This document shows, piece by piece, positions 21,601 through 33,429 of a DNA stretch of 64,000 bases (position 1 is the stretch's first letter; each line of letters begins with the position of its first letter). The notes below the pieces were generated by a model. The model was not told where the DNA came from. It was given only the letters and a program-made list of their open reading frames with translations, and made no database searches. The stretch spans positions 744,001 through 808,000 of the forward strand of contig JAEQBH010000646.1 of NCBI GenBank assembly GCA_016808115.1, given 5' to 3'. Made by a program: the position numbers and the translations under genes. The stretch comes from Tetrastigma voinierianum (lineage: Eukaryota; Streptophyta; Magnoliopsida; Vitales; Vitaceae).

Positions 21601-24010
21601 TGTAACAGTCACTGTATATTACATTAGTAACATCCACTAAAAACATATTTGTTGCATGGAACAAGCTACCACATACCACCTCACACAGTATGTTAATGAC
21701 AACCTTTCTTCAATGATGCCTCCCATCTGTGTCTTAACCCATGTGGATCTCGTGATGCTCAGTGCCTGCATTGTTAAAACAATGTCCATAACATTTACCA
21801 TGCTTAGTGGTTCCTCTAATTCTATTCTTGGAGTTTGAGTTAAAGTCAAATCATACAATTTTCTCAACAATGGATTTCAAATCTTTTGGTGATCAATCTG
21901 CTCAATACAATATATACTATTTCATATCTGATCATTTATGGTTCATTGTGTCCCGAATATACACTATATGTTATAAATCATTTATAACAAATCATGATTT
22001 CCATATTGATACACTTATCATTCAATTTACACAGTACATACCTTATCAATACCCAATATCAATAATCTCAGAGTAATTGATTTATGCCCTTAGCAAGATT
22101 TAACCTATGTTTTTAGTGTTGGGGATATGAATCTTAAACACAGTCCAGAGCCTCTGTTTGAAGTATAAAATATTTTGTTTATAACACGATGAGTCTTTGG
22201 TACATTGTAGTTATTAAAAATCAATTAGTGAACTTGATACCGATCTTTATCCCGTGGGCGGCAGTGGTGACATCTCAATACATTTGTTAGCGATCACTAA
22301 TTTGACCCTTATTGGGCGCACAATCTATCCTTAATCTGAATTAAACAGTTAACATTCTATTAGGGCATTTAGTCAACTTATATCAAATACGATTACAATT
22401 TTTACATTTGTATACGTAGTTTCATTTCAATAATCATCTGATTTTTCATATACAGAAACATTTTACAATCATTTGCCTCAAATCAATTTAAGCAATGCAA
22501 TATGCACTCTTATGCATTTAGAACAAACATTTCCAAATATTGAAAGGGCCGAGGAGAAGATAGAACAAACCCAATCTTTCTCTTTGTTTTTGCCCCTTGC
22601 CTTGATCTAAGTCTAGGTTAGAATTGATCTCACGGTCTTAAATCACACATCACATTTAGTAGACTGCTTCAATCATAGCAGATATCATGAGTAGTAGGCA
22701 GTGGAGTGGAACAGCGGTTCATTCTTGTTTGACTCCGTTAATGTTTATTGGGGTTCCTAAACAGTAGGTTTCACGAATGAGAGGCTTTGGAACAAAATCA
22801 AATTTTTCCTCTAGCAGGCGGTGCAGCCGTTGCGTGAAGCCTTGCCCATCTCGGAGTGAGGCTCATGCTGTGGAACACCCGAAGGAACGCACAGTATGAC
22901 TGCCTCGCCATGTAGGGGCAGCGCCAAATCTGCGGCAAGAAGGGGTTGCTTGCTGGCAAGGTGCCTGCACAGCTGGCGAGAAGGCCTAATTTGTCGATTT
23001 TCCTCCTTCCTCATTTTGAGTTTTTCTAAAATCACTCAAAAACCCCAAAAAAAATTATGGAAAACCTCCAAAGGCATTTTTAATATTATCCTAAACCAAC
23101 CATGAGCAAAATCCACATGGATTAGGGCTTTTTCTAACTAAATATCATTTAAAGAAATCTAGGGGCAAAGTACCTTGAAATCACTTTACACTTGAAGCCC
23201 TAGCTTCCTTCTTTCCTTCCTCCTTGCAAGATCTCTCATAAAACACGGAGGGATTCACACCACCCTAACATTTCCCAAACTAGCTCCTTTCTCATTCCGT
23301 AAAACATTTGCACCTCAGGGAGGCTCTAAGAACACCACAAATGTAGGTCTCATCACCATTTATCCTCTATAAGGCCATGTTCGTACACAATTAATAAACC
23401 ATTTCAGTTTGCAATTTTCTCACTTATTTGATTTTCATTTCACTCTCATTTATCATTTATTTCACATTAGCATTTAAGCTTAATATTCGAATTCTTAGGT
23501 CCCTATTTTACAAATTTCCAAATTTGTCCTTTTTCACTTGGGTTTATTTCCGGGTTCAATCAATTTCTCATTTTAGCATATAATACTTAATCATATGCTC
23601 ACATTTTCATTTCACATTTATCATTTTCACAATTTAACACCTATCGCTTTCTCCTTAAAACTTAAGTTTGACTCAGCAATTCATACCCTGAATATATAGC
23701 ACAAAAATTATTATAATTACAGGGTATCTTTCATGCCATAGTTTCCATGTGTCACCACATGGCTCACATGTGTCACCCACATGACTCGCTACAGGTCGCC
23801 TCGAAACCCGCCGCTCTCAAACACGTGAAATTTCGACCGCCTCTAATCCAACCAAACGACTCAGTAGCTGGGATTACGAGACAATTCCAACGTGAAACTG
23901 CTTTATCATCCAAGATCTTCAAAAATCTCAACTTTTCCTTCCGACATTTTTCGACAAATTACCAAGCTTTTCAAAAAAAAATTTAAATTGAAAAAATTTC
24001 ACTGTTTACA
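21601..24010 (-). mobile_element. Tekay/Del-like LTR copy, minus strand
   Basis: On the minus strand it would begin TGTAAACAGTG at 24010 and end CAGTGACTGTTACA at 21601, with TG..CA ends, next to a purine tract. The region 23100-23160 matches 4590-4680 of the solo LTR in reverse ('aaccaaccatgagcaaaatc'), and 23660-23735 matches 4020-4090 in reverse. That second match suggests the family-typical LTR start is at about 23738, so the outer 270 bp (23739-24010) are either a lineage-specific U3 extension or separate sequence. It is the 3' LTR of an element whose remnant protease follows. Confidence 0.6.
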
Positions 24011-24020
24011 CTCTCCCTTA
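24011..24020 (-). other. Polypurine tract next to Tekay-like LTR
   Basis: On the minus strand 'taagggagag' directly precedes TGTAAACAGTG, the arrangement expected for plus-strand priming at a 3' LTR. Confidence 0.45.
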
Positions 24021-24039
24021 AAATAATTTTTGTCAAATT

Positions 24040-24430
24040 CTGCGGGTAATCATATACCAATACTATCTTGTGTAAAGGTAATAACTCTCATTCGATCACA
24101 ATTTATGAAGACCCAGTGTGTCGTCAATTAGTCAATCTCGAGGATAACATCAACTTCGTACCTATTCATGATCCTTTGGTCCACCGTGAGTAGAGGCCCA
24201 TAGATCTCTAACTCACAATTTCGACGTATCCAGTCAACCCTCACCCTAATTCCTAGGGGAGAATTTCCAAACAACGGCTTTTCCAGAGGTCTCAACCTCC
24301 AAGTTTAAATCTATCACACCACATGCAACAATAATGAATATGGAGGTATCGGTCCTAGGTACACATCCGTCAACAAGTGCAAGAGTAGAAACATACCCCG
24401 ATATCTGAAGCATCTGCACGCCGCGTCAGG
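24040..24430 (-). pseudogene. Tekay/Del-type retroviral aspartyl protease remnant
   Basis: On the minus strand the frame reads SPLGIRVRVDWIRRNCELEI, then YGPLLTVDQRIMNRYEVDVIL, a stop, and LTTHWVFINCDRMRVITFTQD. This matches the C-terminal half of the gag-proximal aspartyl protease domain of Tekay/Del chromoviruses, in which the order is NCELEI..., VDVILGMDWL... and IDCDR...; here GMDWL has become EID-stop-L. The N-terminal active-site part upstream (24320-24430) is scrambled. Only about 130 codons remain, between the purine tract and unrelated sequence, so reverse transcriptase, RNase H and integrase are deleted. Confidence 0.65.
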
Positions 24431-24632
24431 CAGCACCAGAGACACTGGTTCGTCTGCACTGCGCGCCCGCCCCGCACTGACCGCATACTCGCCCCCAGTC
24501 TTTGCGGCTGGTGCTGCAGCACTTACGACCAAACTGGTTCTCTGACCATCCAACGAGGTATTAGATCATCATTGAGAGGTTCTAAGAGAGAGGGTTTAAC
24601 AAGAGAACCAGGAAACTACTCCTGAGTAAGTT
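24431..24632. other. GC-rich junction between a Tekay remnant and an Athila ORF2 remnant
   Basis: GC-rich at 24405-24510, with 'gccgcgtcaggc' and 'tgcgcgcccgcccc'. The 79-codon minus-strand frame at 24314-24553 may include decayed Tekay gag linker. No confident assignment. Confidence 0.3.
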
Positions 24633-26130
24633 AGGGAAGAAAGTGAGGATGAGATTGAAGTCGAGGCAGGAGATGCTACAACCTTCTACTTTGACAAGGG
24701 AGAATAAGCTTTCAAGAAGCATCTAGAAAAAAAGGGGTTTGTAGAAGAGCGAGGGTTTAAGAAGCTCGTGTTGCCTTTCAAATAGGAGGTCGAGAAAAGG
24801 GGCTGGGAAACCTTGTGCAGGCACATGGAGCCAGGGAGAAGAGCATTGGTGAAAGAGTTCTACGCCAATCTTGGTGAGAGAAAGGGCTTAACATGCTACG
24901 TTAGGGAGAGATCAGTCCCTTTTGGGGAAAGGGCCATTTCCTAACTCTTAGGACTTAGACGAGGAAGAGACTACACAGAGTTCAAGAAGCTCCAGAAGAA
25001 TTCTTATTTTAAAGAATTTTCCATGGAATTGCTGGAGGACAAGGGTAGTGGCAAAGAACCAAGACCATCTCCAACGCTTACTTGAATTGAGGAGACCTCA
25101 CTGGAGTCAACAAGGTCTGGTATTATTTCATTAATTATGTGTTTAAACCATCCAATATGTCTCACTCAGAGACAAGACTCAGGCACTCACTTTTGCATGC
25201 ACCGGTCAAGGGTTAGCACCCCAATGCTGGGGATGAATAGTCCATCCCGGACATACAAAGGAATATTCTCGTGAAACATCCCCACCCCGCCTAGTTACTC
25301 TTTTGTGTATCTAGGCTGTTACATTCAATGACACAAAGAAGAGAGAAAACAAAGACTTTTCTCTCTCACCCATCGAATCAATGGAGGGTCCAATAGGAGA
25401 ATAGAGGAAGGTAGAGGTGTTAAGAAAGGAAAAGAACAGTAGAACTAGTGAGCCACACCCAGTGTAGGCCGAATTATGAGAGAGTGAAAATGAAGAAAGA
25501 GGGGGCTTTGAAGCCCATTCAGAGTAACCAGTGCTCTCCCCCACCACTAAAGAAGCAGCACCAGCTCATATTAGAGCTGAAAATATAGGAAAACAAAGAG
25601 CTGAAGCTAAGGAGAGCAACAATTCTAAGTTGCTGATCCTGTTAAAAGAAATGAGAGATGAAATGAGAGGTATAGATGAACAACTCAGGTAGGAGTTAAG
25701 GTGGAGGGAGAACCACCAAGATGAGGAAAATAAGAAAAGAGAGAAAAATCTGACAACAACCCTCTAACAGAGAGATAATGAATGGAGGGAGGAGCTAGCT
25801 GAGAGAGATAAAGCTATCAGAGCTAAATTCAAAGAAAGAGAGAAGGCATTTATAAGTGAGTAGGTTAAGAGGGACCAGAAGTTGTTGAAGATCTTGGAAA
25901 TCGGAGAGAAGGTGATAGAGTAGAATCTACTTCAAAAAGCAGGGGCATTTGGGTACTTGTACAAGGAACACCAAAAGGAAATCAAGGCCACCATTTAGAA
26001 GAGGGATGAAGAATTAGAAGCCTCCCTGAACTACAGGGAGAAAATTTAGACAGAGAGCCTGGACATGGTGAATGCCAATATGATCAGAATGTACAATGCC
26101 CATGGTGAGTTTGAGAGTGCTTTGATTCCA
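24633..26130 (+). pseudogene. Athila ORF2 with putative plant transposon domain, multiply interrupted
   Basis: The ORF downstream of pol in many Athila-type elements carries a domain annotated only as putative plant transposon protein (PF20167-like); its role is unknown. From 24633 the frame reads acidic residues, then FKKHLEKKGFVEERGFKKLV, EVEKRGWETLCRHMEPGR, ALVKEFYANLGERKGLTCYV and RSVPFGERAIS-stop-LLGL, the core signature. A frameshift near 25080 leads to WYYFINYVFKPSNMSHSETR and LLHAPVKG. From 25470 a third frame gives a long charged segment (KEMRDEMRGIDEQL, EELAERDKAIRAKFKEREKAF) likely to form a coiled coil, ending about 26130. I count about fourteen in-frame stops; those I checked are TAG, TAA or TGA where CAG, CAA or CGA would be expected. 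Confidence 0.75.
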
Positions 26131-27394
26131 TAGGGTTAAGACATAATGAGCTAATCAAGAGCAATGCAACCATGCTAGAATGGTGTACCCTGAAGATGGC
26201 AGGAGATAGCACAACTGAGCGACCCCAAGCTTCCATCCTTGAATTCATCCCATCTCAAGGTGCATACTAGTATGAACTGGTGAATCTAAAACCCTCCAAG
26301 TCCCATAGGAAAAAGAAATGAACTTCATTGTATCTCTCTCTCTCTCCCTGTAATACAATCTAATGTAATCATACTTTAGAGCTTAAATGAATATTAGTTT
26401 AAAAATTAGTGTACAATTGTGTATTCTTTTCTTTCTCTCTTACTTATTTCCTTTTCATTATATAATTTGAAAATAATTAAAAATAATCAATGTTGAGTCT
26501 GTGTGTTGCTTTGATGAATAATTGAGAATTTAGTTGTTTGTTTCATAGTAACTAAGATGAAAAGATAAAAACGTTTAAGCATATCAAACCATATAAATTC
26601 TCAACCATTAATAAACACTAAATTTGTAGACATTGTGCAGAATTGTGCTTTGGTTTAAGATTTTTGGTATTTTTGCATACTTTCTAATAAAAGTCGTGAG
26701 TGTTTGTTTGGTTGAATTGGGAGAACTTGTTAATTTTTTTGTGTTATTGTTGTTGATGAAATGAATTGAAATGCTGGATCAAAATGAACTGTTAAATTGT
26801 ACAATAGAACAACAAACTGTTTTAAACTAAAGAAGGCACAAATCTGTAAATGAAATTGGGCTAAATGAATGGAACCTAATTTGTTGTGATGTTGCTAAAT
26901 TTTAAGTTTAAATTTAGATTCTAAAAGACTAAAATTAAAATCACTGTTAATAAGGTTTGTAATCGCTGAAATAACAATACAATTTGTAGTGCAATGATAA
27001 TTATACATTAGTCATTTGTACCTTGAAAACAAATTGTGCTTGAGTTAGGAACACCTTATTGGACTTACTATTAGTTAGTCTCAAAAGGTCCTAGAACTTT
27101 TTATATTATTAATCAAGGCGAAATCCTAGGCATTACAACTAGTAGAAAATGATTTAGGCCATCCTTTGATAGCTATGGTTCTTTCAAAGTTTTACCATTT
27201 GATATGCTCATACATACACTATACATCGTTTGAGCCTAAAGCCATTATGGACTCAAAACCTTAACCCTTCCTTAAATTAACTTACTGAATAACCCCGAAG
27301 CTTGCCTAAAACTGTAAATGGGCAAGAAAATGAACAAAAGGACAAGTTTAGGGGAGTATAATTTTGAAATATAGAAAAGAATGAGGTTGGTATT
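26131..27394 (+). mobile_element. 3' non-coding region and polypurine tract of the plus-strand Athila element
   Basis: Strongly AT-rich, non-coding, with a TC microsatellite at 26331-26349. At 27343-27356 'caagtttaggggag' resembles the Athila polypurine tract, so an LTR should start near 27357. Instead, at about 27395, minus-strand gag sequence of the next array begins. The 3' LTR has thus been lost or replaced. Confidence 0.5.
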
Positions 27395-28275
27395 CTATCA
27401 ATTTCATGGATCCCTCCTTGCGTTCTACCATCACCTCTCTAAGAAGGAGGTCAGTACTGTTTTCGCCAGCCTTCTTCAAACATCAAATTAGTACTCGTGG
27501 TCGCTTTCATCGTGATAGAAATCCTCCACAATGCATCTACTAAAGCCCTTGTCGAGCAATCGAGGCCATTGTAAAAATCTGCACTTCAGGACTCCACTTC
27601 ATACTACGCTGGGGCGCCTCAACAATTTACCGATCCCAGAGACATACAACAGATTCTTACTCATTTTATCGAGATCGATGATCTAACTCTCGACTAGAGG
27701 TCAATTGGAAAGAACTTGTCAAGAATGCTTCAATGATCCCTGGTATCAATCGAACCTGGCATCAAATTGTTAAACCAATTTCTAGCTTTATCCCTTCAAG
27801 AGAACAAAAACAACTTCAGCTTGATTACGTTGTGATCTACTTTGTTCATCTTAATTGTGCCACATAATTGAAGAGAGTTTGACAAGTGTCCGTTGGGATC
27901 TTCCGAAGGGCTACCCCAAAACTGTTGCTATTGAACCATGTTGATCAATGCAGGCTTTAACTCGAAACTATTTACATCCATCGGCTAATGACGAATTCAT
28001 GAATAGTCTTCATTCATCATAGGATACCAACAATTGCCAAGTGTGGGTTCTCTAAGTCCAGGAATTTCATTATGGTCCGAATGACCCTCGTTGAACCTAT
28101 CACTGTTATGATCCTCCATCTGTGCATTATCAGCTTTCTCTTTATTTTGTTTGAACAAAGTCCTTTCTATTTCAGATCGACGGTAGTGTTCAAGGTTTCG
28201 ATTTTTTTTTGGGATGTAAAATTGGTACCAAATAAGAAATAAATACCAGCAAATGTAGTAAAGAAATCTAAACAA
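27395..28275 (-). pseudogene. gag: Partial Athila-type gag, second copy in the array
   Basis: Minus-strand gag N-terminal half. From 28275 the frame contains LEHYRRSEIERTLFKQNKEK, GHSDHNEIPGLREPTLGN and CWYPMMNEDYS (stop near 27997). It is followed in another frame by MDVNSFELKPALINMVQ, a TAG, QQFWGSPSEDPNGHLSNS and LQLCGTIKMN, the conserved gag entry segment. The remaining 400 bp match 35840-36240 at DNA level. It lies directly downstream (minus strand) of LTR-a and its primer-like site, so LTR-a acts as a 5' LTR for this copy. It ends abruptly at about 27395. Function as for other gag; not translatable. Confidence 0.8.
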
Positions 28276-28412
28276 TAAATAAAACCAAATTAAAACTACA
28301 ATTGAAAATAAGAGAAATAAAAATAAAACTCCTCAGGAAAAAGATTTTTCTAAATTAGCAAATGCCTCTTTGTCGTATTTATTAATCCATTCCACTGTAA
28401 ACCGGTGGTTTT

Positions 28413-28435
28413 TCCTAAGAACGAGACGCTAAAAC
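28413..28435 (-). other. Decayed primer-binding site next to LTR-a
   Basis: On the minus strand 'gttttagcgtctcgttc' follows LTR-a. It is a decayed form of the Athila word TTTTGGCGCCGTTGCC and corresponds in position to the better preserved copy at 36833-36855. Confidence 0.55.
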
Positions 28436-29651
28436 TTTGTTCGGTATTTGCATGTATATAAATCTCTAGTGATAAAAACACAAAAAATCATAAGTGTACC
28501 ATAGTAATATAGTGGCTTTTTAATTAAAAACCCAAAGTAGATCAAACCACTGTAAAATTATTGAATGATTAAGTACTCCTATTACTGTTAAATTTCTACT
28601 ATTCAAGCGACAGATCATCAGATGATGATTGATTAGTTGTAAAACTGAATTAAACTAACCTAAATCTTTGAAAATCAAAGAAATGATTTGAAGGAATGGA
28701 AGAAAACTTTAATGATTAATGCTGTGGGTCAAGTTGCATCCATTGGTGGGTTTATGACTTAAAACCATAAAATACCGATTAATCATGAATATATCCTTAT
28801 GCTTACCCAAGGAACCCGTTGCGAAGTTTAAACTCTCATGTCTCCCCTTGATTTCTCACACTTTATTCATATTCTCTTTTCGGTCCTTCTAGGTCCGAGT
28901 GTTTGATACTGGTTCTATGGCTAATCAATCCTTGGGAATTCTATTAGTCTCATTTCGGTCCTTACAATAGAATATCCGAAGTATGCTTTTGATTGATCTC
29001 CTTTCGTCCTACGATCTTCACATAAGAATGATGTTGTCCATCTTTAAATAAAATCAACCCCGTACTAGGCATTCCTAATTTCCTATGTCTCTTAAATTAA
29101 ATTGATTTTAATAAGGACATTAAAGGTAGAAACTAATCCCTAAGGGGATGTTTCCAGCTATCACTCTGGAACCCCTTGAGATCTAGGTTTCAATTTCACC
29201 CTCTAGAGCACAACAATTAGGTAAAACCCTGAAAAATCAAAGATCCACAAACATACAACCTCAACACAAGCATGGATTCACAAAAATCATTCAATGAAGA
29301 CCCTAAGTCTACCACCAATTTCAACAACTAGCCCTAGGAGAGAAATTAGCTACTCATAAATGTTCTAAACTCCACAATATCATATTTTGTAACCAAATAA
29401 AATAATGGAAGATGAAGAGACATTAGGTAGGTTAAGGAATACAAAACAAATGTGTAATCAACCCACCCAAATTCGTGATCCACCGCTACAAAGATGTCCC
29501 CAAGAGTTTGGATCTTCCACTTAGTTCCAAAATGAGCCTCAAAACAAGTAAAAACTAAAACCCTAGAAAATCCAAGCCTAGAGAGTGAAAACCTCAGAAA
29601 TGTAGTGTAGCCGCTCTTTCGAGTCTTCCTTCTTTAGGCTCGAAAATGTGG

Positions 29652-29659
29652 TATATATA
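29652..29659 (-). promoter_or_regulatory. TATA box of LTR-a
   Basis: TATATATA within the palindrome GTATATATAC, located on the promoter side of the CG-palindrome cluster, as in the other LTRs of this window. Confidence 0.5.
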
Positions 29660-29744
29660 CCTGGGGAATGGGCCAATGATCATTAAAATGAATATTTGTA
29701 TTCCAGCCCAACATTCTTCACCTAAGCAAAGACACATGTCTTCT

Positions 29745-30010
29745 TCTCTATATGATGGTCCTTCGCCTAAGCGAGGGAAAAGTTACGCCTCAGAACTCCT
29801 TTACGCTAAGGTAGCTAGGTTCGCCTCAGAGTTGCACCAGCGAACCCTTACGCCACTCTAGCAACCCCACGCCAGTAGCAGTTCACCTGTGCGAACCTGA
29901 GAGTAGGTTTTTAGGAGTCTTCATGCTGATCACTAGCTCACCTAGGTGAATTATGTCTACGCTTAGGTGTTCCTCTACGCTTAGGTGAACCCTACGCCAT
30001 AAAGCGAGGC
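29745..30010. repeat. U3 cluster of TTCGCCTAGGCGAA-type words (LTR-a)
   Basis: Many partial copies of a palindrome about CGCCTAGGCG: 'ttcgcctaagcgag' (29761), 'ttcgcctcagag' (29821), 'tcacctaggtga' (29938-29949), 'acgcttaggtg' (29960 and 29978) and 'acgccataaagcgagg' (29993). The full word CTTCGCCTAGGCGAAG survives at 33440-33455 in another fragment. Confidence 0.75.
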
Positions 30011-30238
30011 TCAAGTTTACACCTGTGCTAACCCAAAAGGCCTCATGCATATCTTCACTTTCAAGCCTCCGGTTTGCCTTCATGTCATTAAGCCATTCTT
30101 TGCTGCTTTTTCAGTATTTTGCAAAAACATTAAGAGAATAGGAATTGGTGTAATATTGATGAATAGGGTGTGAATCAGGTATTTGTGTCATAAAAATACA
30201 TGAAAATCACACTCAAAATGCATATAATTGACCAAACA

Positions 30239-30254
30239 ACACCCCCAAACTTTT
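30239..30254 (-). other. Polypurine tract of the minus-strand array element
   Basis: Minus-strand 'aaaagtttgggggtgt', the expected Athila tract, lies immediately 5' of LTR-a. Confidence 0.7.
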
Positions 30255-32200
30255 AACATTTCATAACTTTCGCTGCGCTAAAGTTTCTCAGCACACAATT
30301 TCCCAACTTATTAAAGATAAAACATACGTGGGTCCATGGAGATATAAGCATTATAATGTTTTGCCTCAGGAGTTATGCATTCTAACATATGAATAATATT
30401 TCGATAATGTCTTTAACTAATGTTTCATCACAAGCCGACTCACACCTTTAGATCAAGGTCTATTATGAGTGTGTGCAGTTTCACCTCATTACCCTGCATT
30501 TTAGATGAAACAGAAAATGCTTCAGAGTAGCGATCTCACTCTAAGGAATTTCCATGAAATTTAGACTAAGAATTTATAAGTTTTCGCATACCATTCTCCA
30601 CTTATCGAATGTATTACACCACCATTTTGATCAAATAGGGCTTCTTTTCAAGCCGTAGTGTGTGGCTGGGGGTGAGAGGCATAAGCAGGTCATTAAGTTC
30701 GCTTACCCAAAACACTTAAGACCTTTTTCTTTTATTCTGCGGCTTCACTTTCTCGTACTTCACCACATATCTCAAATTGAGCATTCAAAATCAACCCACT
30801 TAGATTATTAAAGGATTGTTTCACCCTGTGTCTGATTATTTCTATCTCTAGTAAAAATCACCAAGAATTTCTACTTTTCCTGAACATCAAGGTAGGAGCA
30901 GTGCAATATTCAACCCCTTTAAGATTTCTACCTTCCCTGTGCAATGAATTTTAGGTCAATAACTCCATGACCCGTTGGTCTTGGGGTATTAGGTGTTAAA
31001 ACACCCCTACGGACTTAGTAGCTCAAGGTAAGAAGGCTACAAGGTTAAATTTGCTCCTTTCTAAAGCCTTCTTTTTCTATTTCGTGACTTTTCTAATTGC
31101 TTTTCTTCTCAGTTTTTCAAAACAATCCTTCCGCATTTTTTGTTGAACAACTTATCTTCATCTCAACTATCTCACCACAACTCATATGTTCTCTCTCATG
31201 TATGCTTTATACATGACATGTTATATAAAATAATTTTTCTTGACTAAAGGATAAAATAAAAGGATACTAGTGTTCATATTGTTTTCAATTTATAGAATAT
31301 GGCTATTACTAAATTGCAGACTATAGACTAATAAATAATTCAGAAGATAGAAGGCTCAATCTGATTATAGATATGACGATATCGTTTCCAAAAATGTGAT
31401 ACCTAGGATTGCCTCAAATGGCTATTAAACAAGTTCTGGGTGGTCAGAGGATCTTAAATACTTATGATTTCATTTTTTCTCTTAAAACCAAGATTAGTGA
31501 ACAAGGGGTATTAAGAGACTTGTATTAAGCCAGGTAAACCTATAGCTAAGGGAAAGATAACTGCAGGTTAACCAATTCGGTTTTTAGATAAACTATCTTT
31601 GGCATTATTCAAATGTAAAGAATAATACAATTATTTATCATCATAGGCATGCCACTATTTCTCACCTGTAGCCCAATAAAAAAAGCAAAACAAAATTATT
31701 TAAAGTTTTCAAAATTTTTCACTTAGATCAGGCATTTGGATGAAACAAGAATTAGACGATTAAAGCCTCAACAATTTAGTTATCAGAAATGTATGCAATA
31801 TGAGCAAATAATATTCAAATAGAAAATAGACCAATTCATGAATTAATCATTCTATAATGTACTAAGAGCTAATCTCAACAAACACAATAAAAATACGAGT
31901 AAAATCTAATTAAGCATCCAAACATAACTAAAAGCTAAATAAAGCAAAGATAATCTAGAAATGAAAATCAAAATATCCAAAAATAGTAAAATATTAAAAA
32001 ATAGTAAATATAGTCAAAGTGTTATCAGGTGCAACCGTATGCACCAAAAGAGTAATATAAGGGAAAACACCTCAAATTGGCGACAAGCACTGACCCTAGT
32101 GCAAAAGATAATCATGATGGTGAAAAGAGACTCCCCTCGTAAAGTAGACTGATCATCGTCTGAAAAGTGGTTCTTTGTGGGGGTAGTATGTGGTGCTGGA
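30255..32200 (-). mobile_element. 3' non-coding region of the minus-strand array element
   Basis: About 1.9 kb without coding signature. It is related at low identity to 43420-44960 of the complete 8.4-kb element, sharing the layout of a polypurine-adjacent 'cttgtcc'-type leader, a 'taggtgttaaaacacccct'/'taggtactaggcagaggac' stretch (30990, 44165) and 'aggaaggctac'-like words. Poly-A and AT-rich toward 31930-32040. Confidence 0.5.
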
Positions 32201-33316
32201 TCAGCTAAAGGCTAAACAAGAAGCCAGGAATGCTCGGGTGGAGGTCGCGGCGGCGTTGGCACTCGACGACGATGTCGTCGGGTGTAATCGCATCATGTTG
32301 ACCATGTCTGTTGTGTTGCACTCCAAATGGTCCACTTGCATCTGCTGCCTATGCGCCAGTTCATCCTGGAGAGCGGAGAGCCTAGAGAATGCGCTTCGGA
32401 GAGCATTTGGAAGATCAGCCTCTAGATCCTCGTTCTTGAAATCCTCCTCACTTTACTCTGCTGCTGCTGCTTCTTTGGCATCCTCATCCTCCATGTTTTC
32501 TAAGGTGCCAACTTTTGATTTAGGTAGTGACAATGGGAGTCGGTGATGTGCTTTCTACTCAGACTCCAACATTGGTACCTCAGCAATATGGCACAACTGG
32601 GTAATGAGAGAGGGGTGAATTAGGGCTCCAGTACAATATCCTTGGGTGGAGTCGATAAGCTCCCTTTCTATAACATGCCCGATATCAAATTTGATGCCTT
32701 GAGTGATCGCATATAGCAAGATCATCTTGTCCCTAGTAATCGTGGTCATGTGAAGAATAAGCTTGAGTTTGGCACAAAGGAAATTGTACTAGACTTTTGC
32801 AACAAGCATGAGGATCTTCATCTGAAATATCATCACTTCTGATGTGGACGGATGGCACTTCCAAACTCCCCTGCCCTTAGTGAGGACTCTCATGAGCTGC
32901 TGGTAGTTAGTATGCTTGAATAAAGCTCTGTATGCTTCATTGTCGTCATCTACTAGATTATAAAACTGATTTATCGCTACGGCTCTAAAATCAACCCATT
33001 TTCCTCAAACATATACTATAGAATCAACTCGAAACCTTAAGTTGGAGTGGAACTCCCGAACAACTTGGGCTATCCAAGGTAGAGGATGCTCACACAATCT
33101 CGTCCACCCCTTCTCTTGGATGGTCGAGTTGAAGAATGCATTGGAGTTCTAGAAACCCCGCTCTGGGACAAAGGTCATGATGAATAGAGAATTGTGGTAA
33201 AGCCTCTCGGCGTCTTGGGTCACGAACTTCTTTAAGTTGTCCGGGGGAGGTAGATGTGCCCGCGATGTCGATCCTGATCTCCTCCTCTTTATTGGAATTG
33301 ATATCTTGGGGGCCAT
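32201..33316 (-). pseudogene. Athila ORF2 with putative plant transposon domain, one frame with five stops
   Basis: Starting at ATG 33316 the minus strand keeps one uninterrupted reading frame of 372 codons to TGA 32201, with five premature stops and no frameshift. It opens MAPKISIPIKRRRSGS, then NLKKFVTQDAERLYHNSLF, FVPERGF, GWTRLCEHPLPWIAQVVREF, then (after a stop) GKWVDFRAVAINQFYNL, and TTITRDKMILLYAITQG, LIHPSLITQLCHIAEV. This is the PF20167-like domain in order. An acidic, alanine-rich and then low-complexity tail follows (residues about 255-371). The stops are TAG 33149-33151, TGA 33005-33007, TAG 32789-32791, TAG 32555-32557 and TAA 32453-32455; each is one C-to-T step from CAG, CGA or CAA. 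Same family as 24633-26130 and the better preserved of the two. The plus-strand frame at 32190-32546 is its shadow. Confidence 0.85.
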
Positions 33317-33429
33317 TAAGGACAAAGGAAAGTGGTTTGGAAGTATCGGGTTTTTTGAGAGAAGAGAGAAAGTCCAAATGGCATGTGAAATGAAGAAAAT
33401 GACCATCGGGGTAATTTATAATGCCCTAG

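Larger units (their letters stand above)
28438..30238 (-). mobile_element. Athila-like LTR-a, shared middle LTR of a minus-strand array
   Basis: On the minus strand it runs from TGTTTGGTCAATTATATG (30238) to 'ttctcgttct'-adjacent end at 28438. It is colinear with LTR-b at 36856-38490 (for example 'taatatagtggctttttaa' at 28507 and 36930, and the block 29090-29170 with 37460-37540). A purine tract at 30239-30254 abuts its start and a primer-like site abuts its end, so it has both 3'-LTR and 5'-LTR contexts. U3 has a cluster of TTCGCCTAGGCGAA-type words at 29745-30010, and the TATA box is at 29652-29659. Confidence 0.75.

Noticed and set aside
22811..23105. GC-rich ORFs on both strands
   Set aside because: They lie inside the minus-strand Tekay-like LTR, in the segment equivalent to the GC-rich patch of the solo LTR; no protein motif.
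32190..32546. 118-codon plus-strand ORF with Ala/Ser runs
   Set aside because: Antisense shadow of the ORF2 tail, which has family-consistent sequence on the minus strand.
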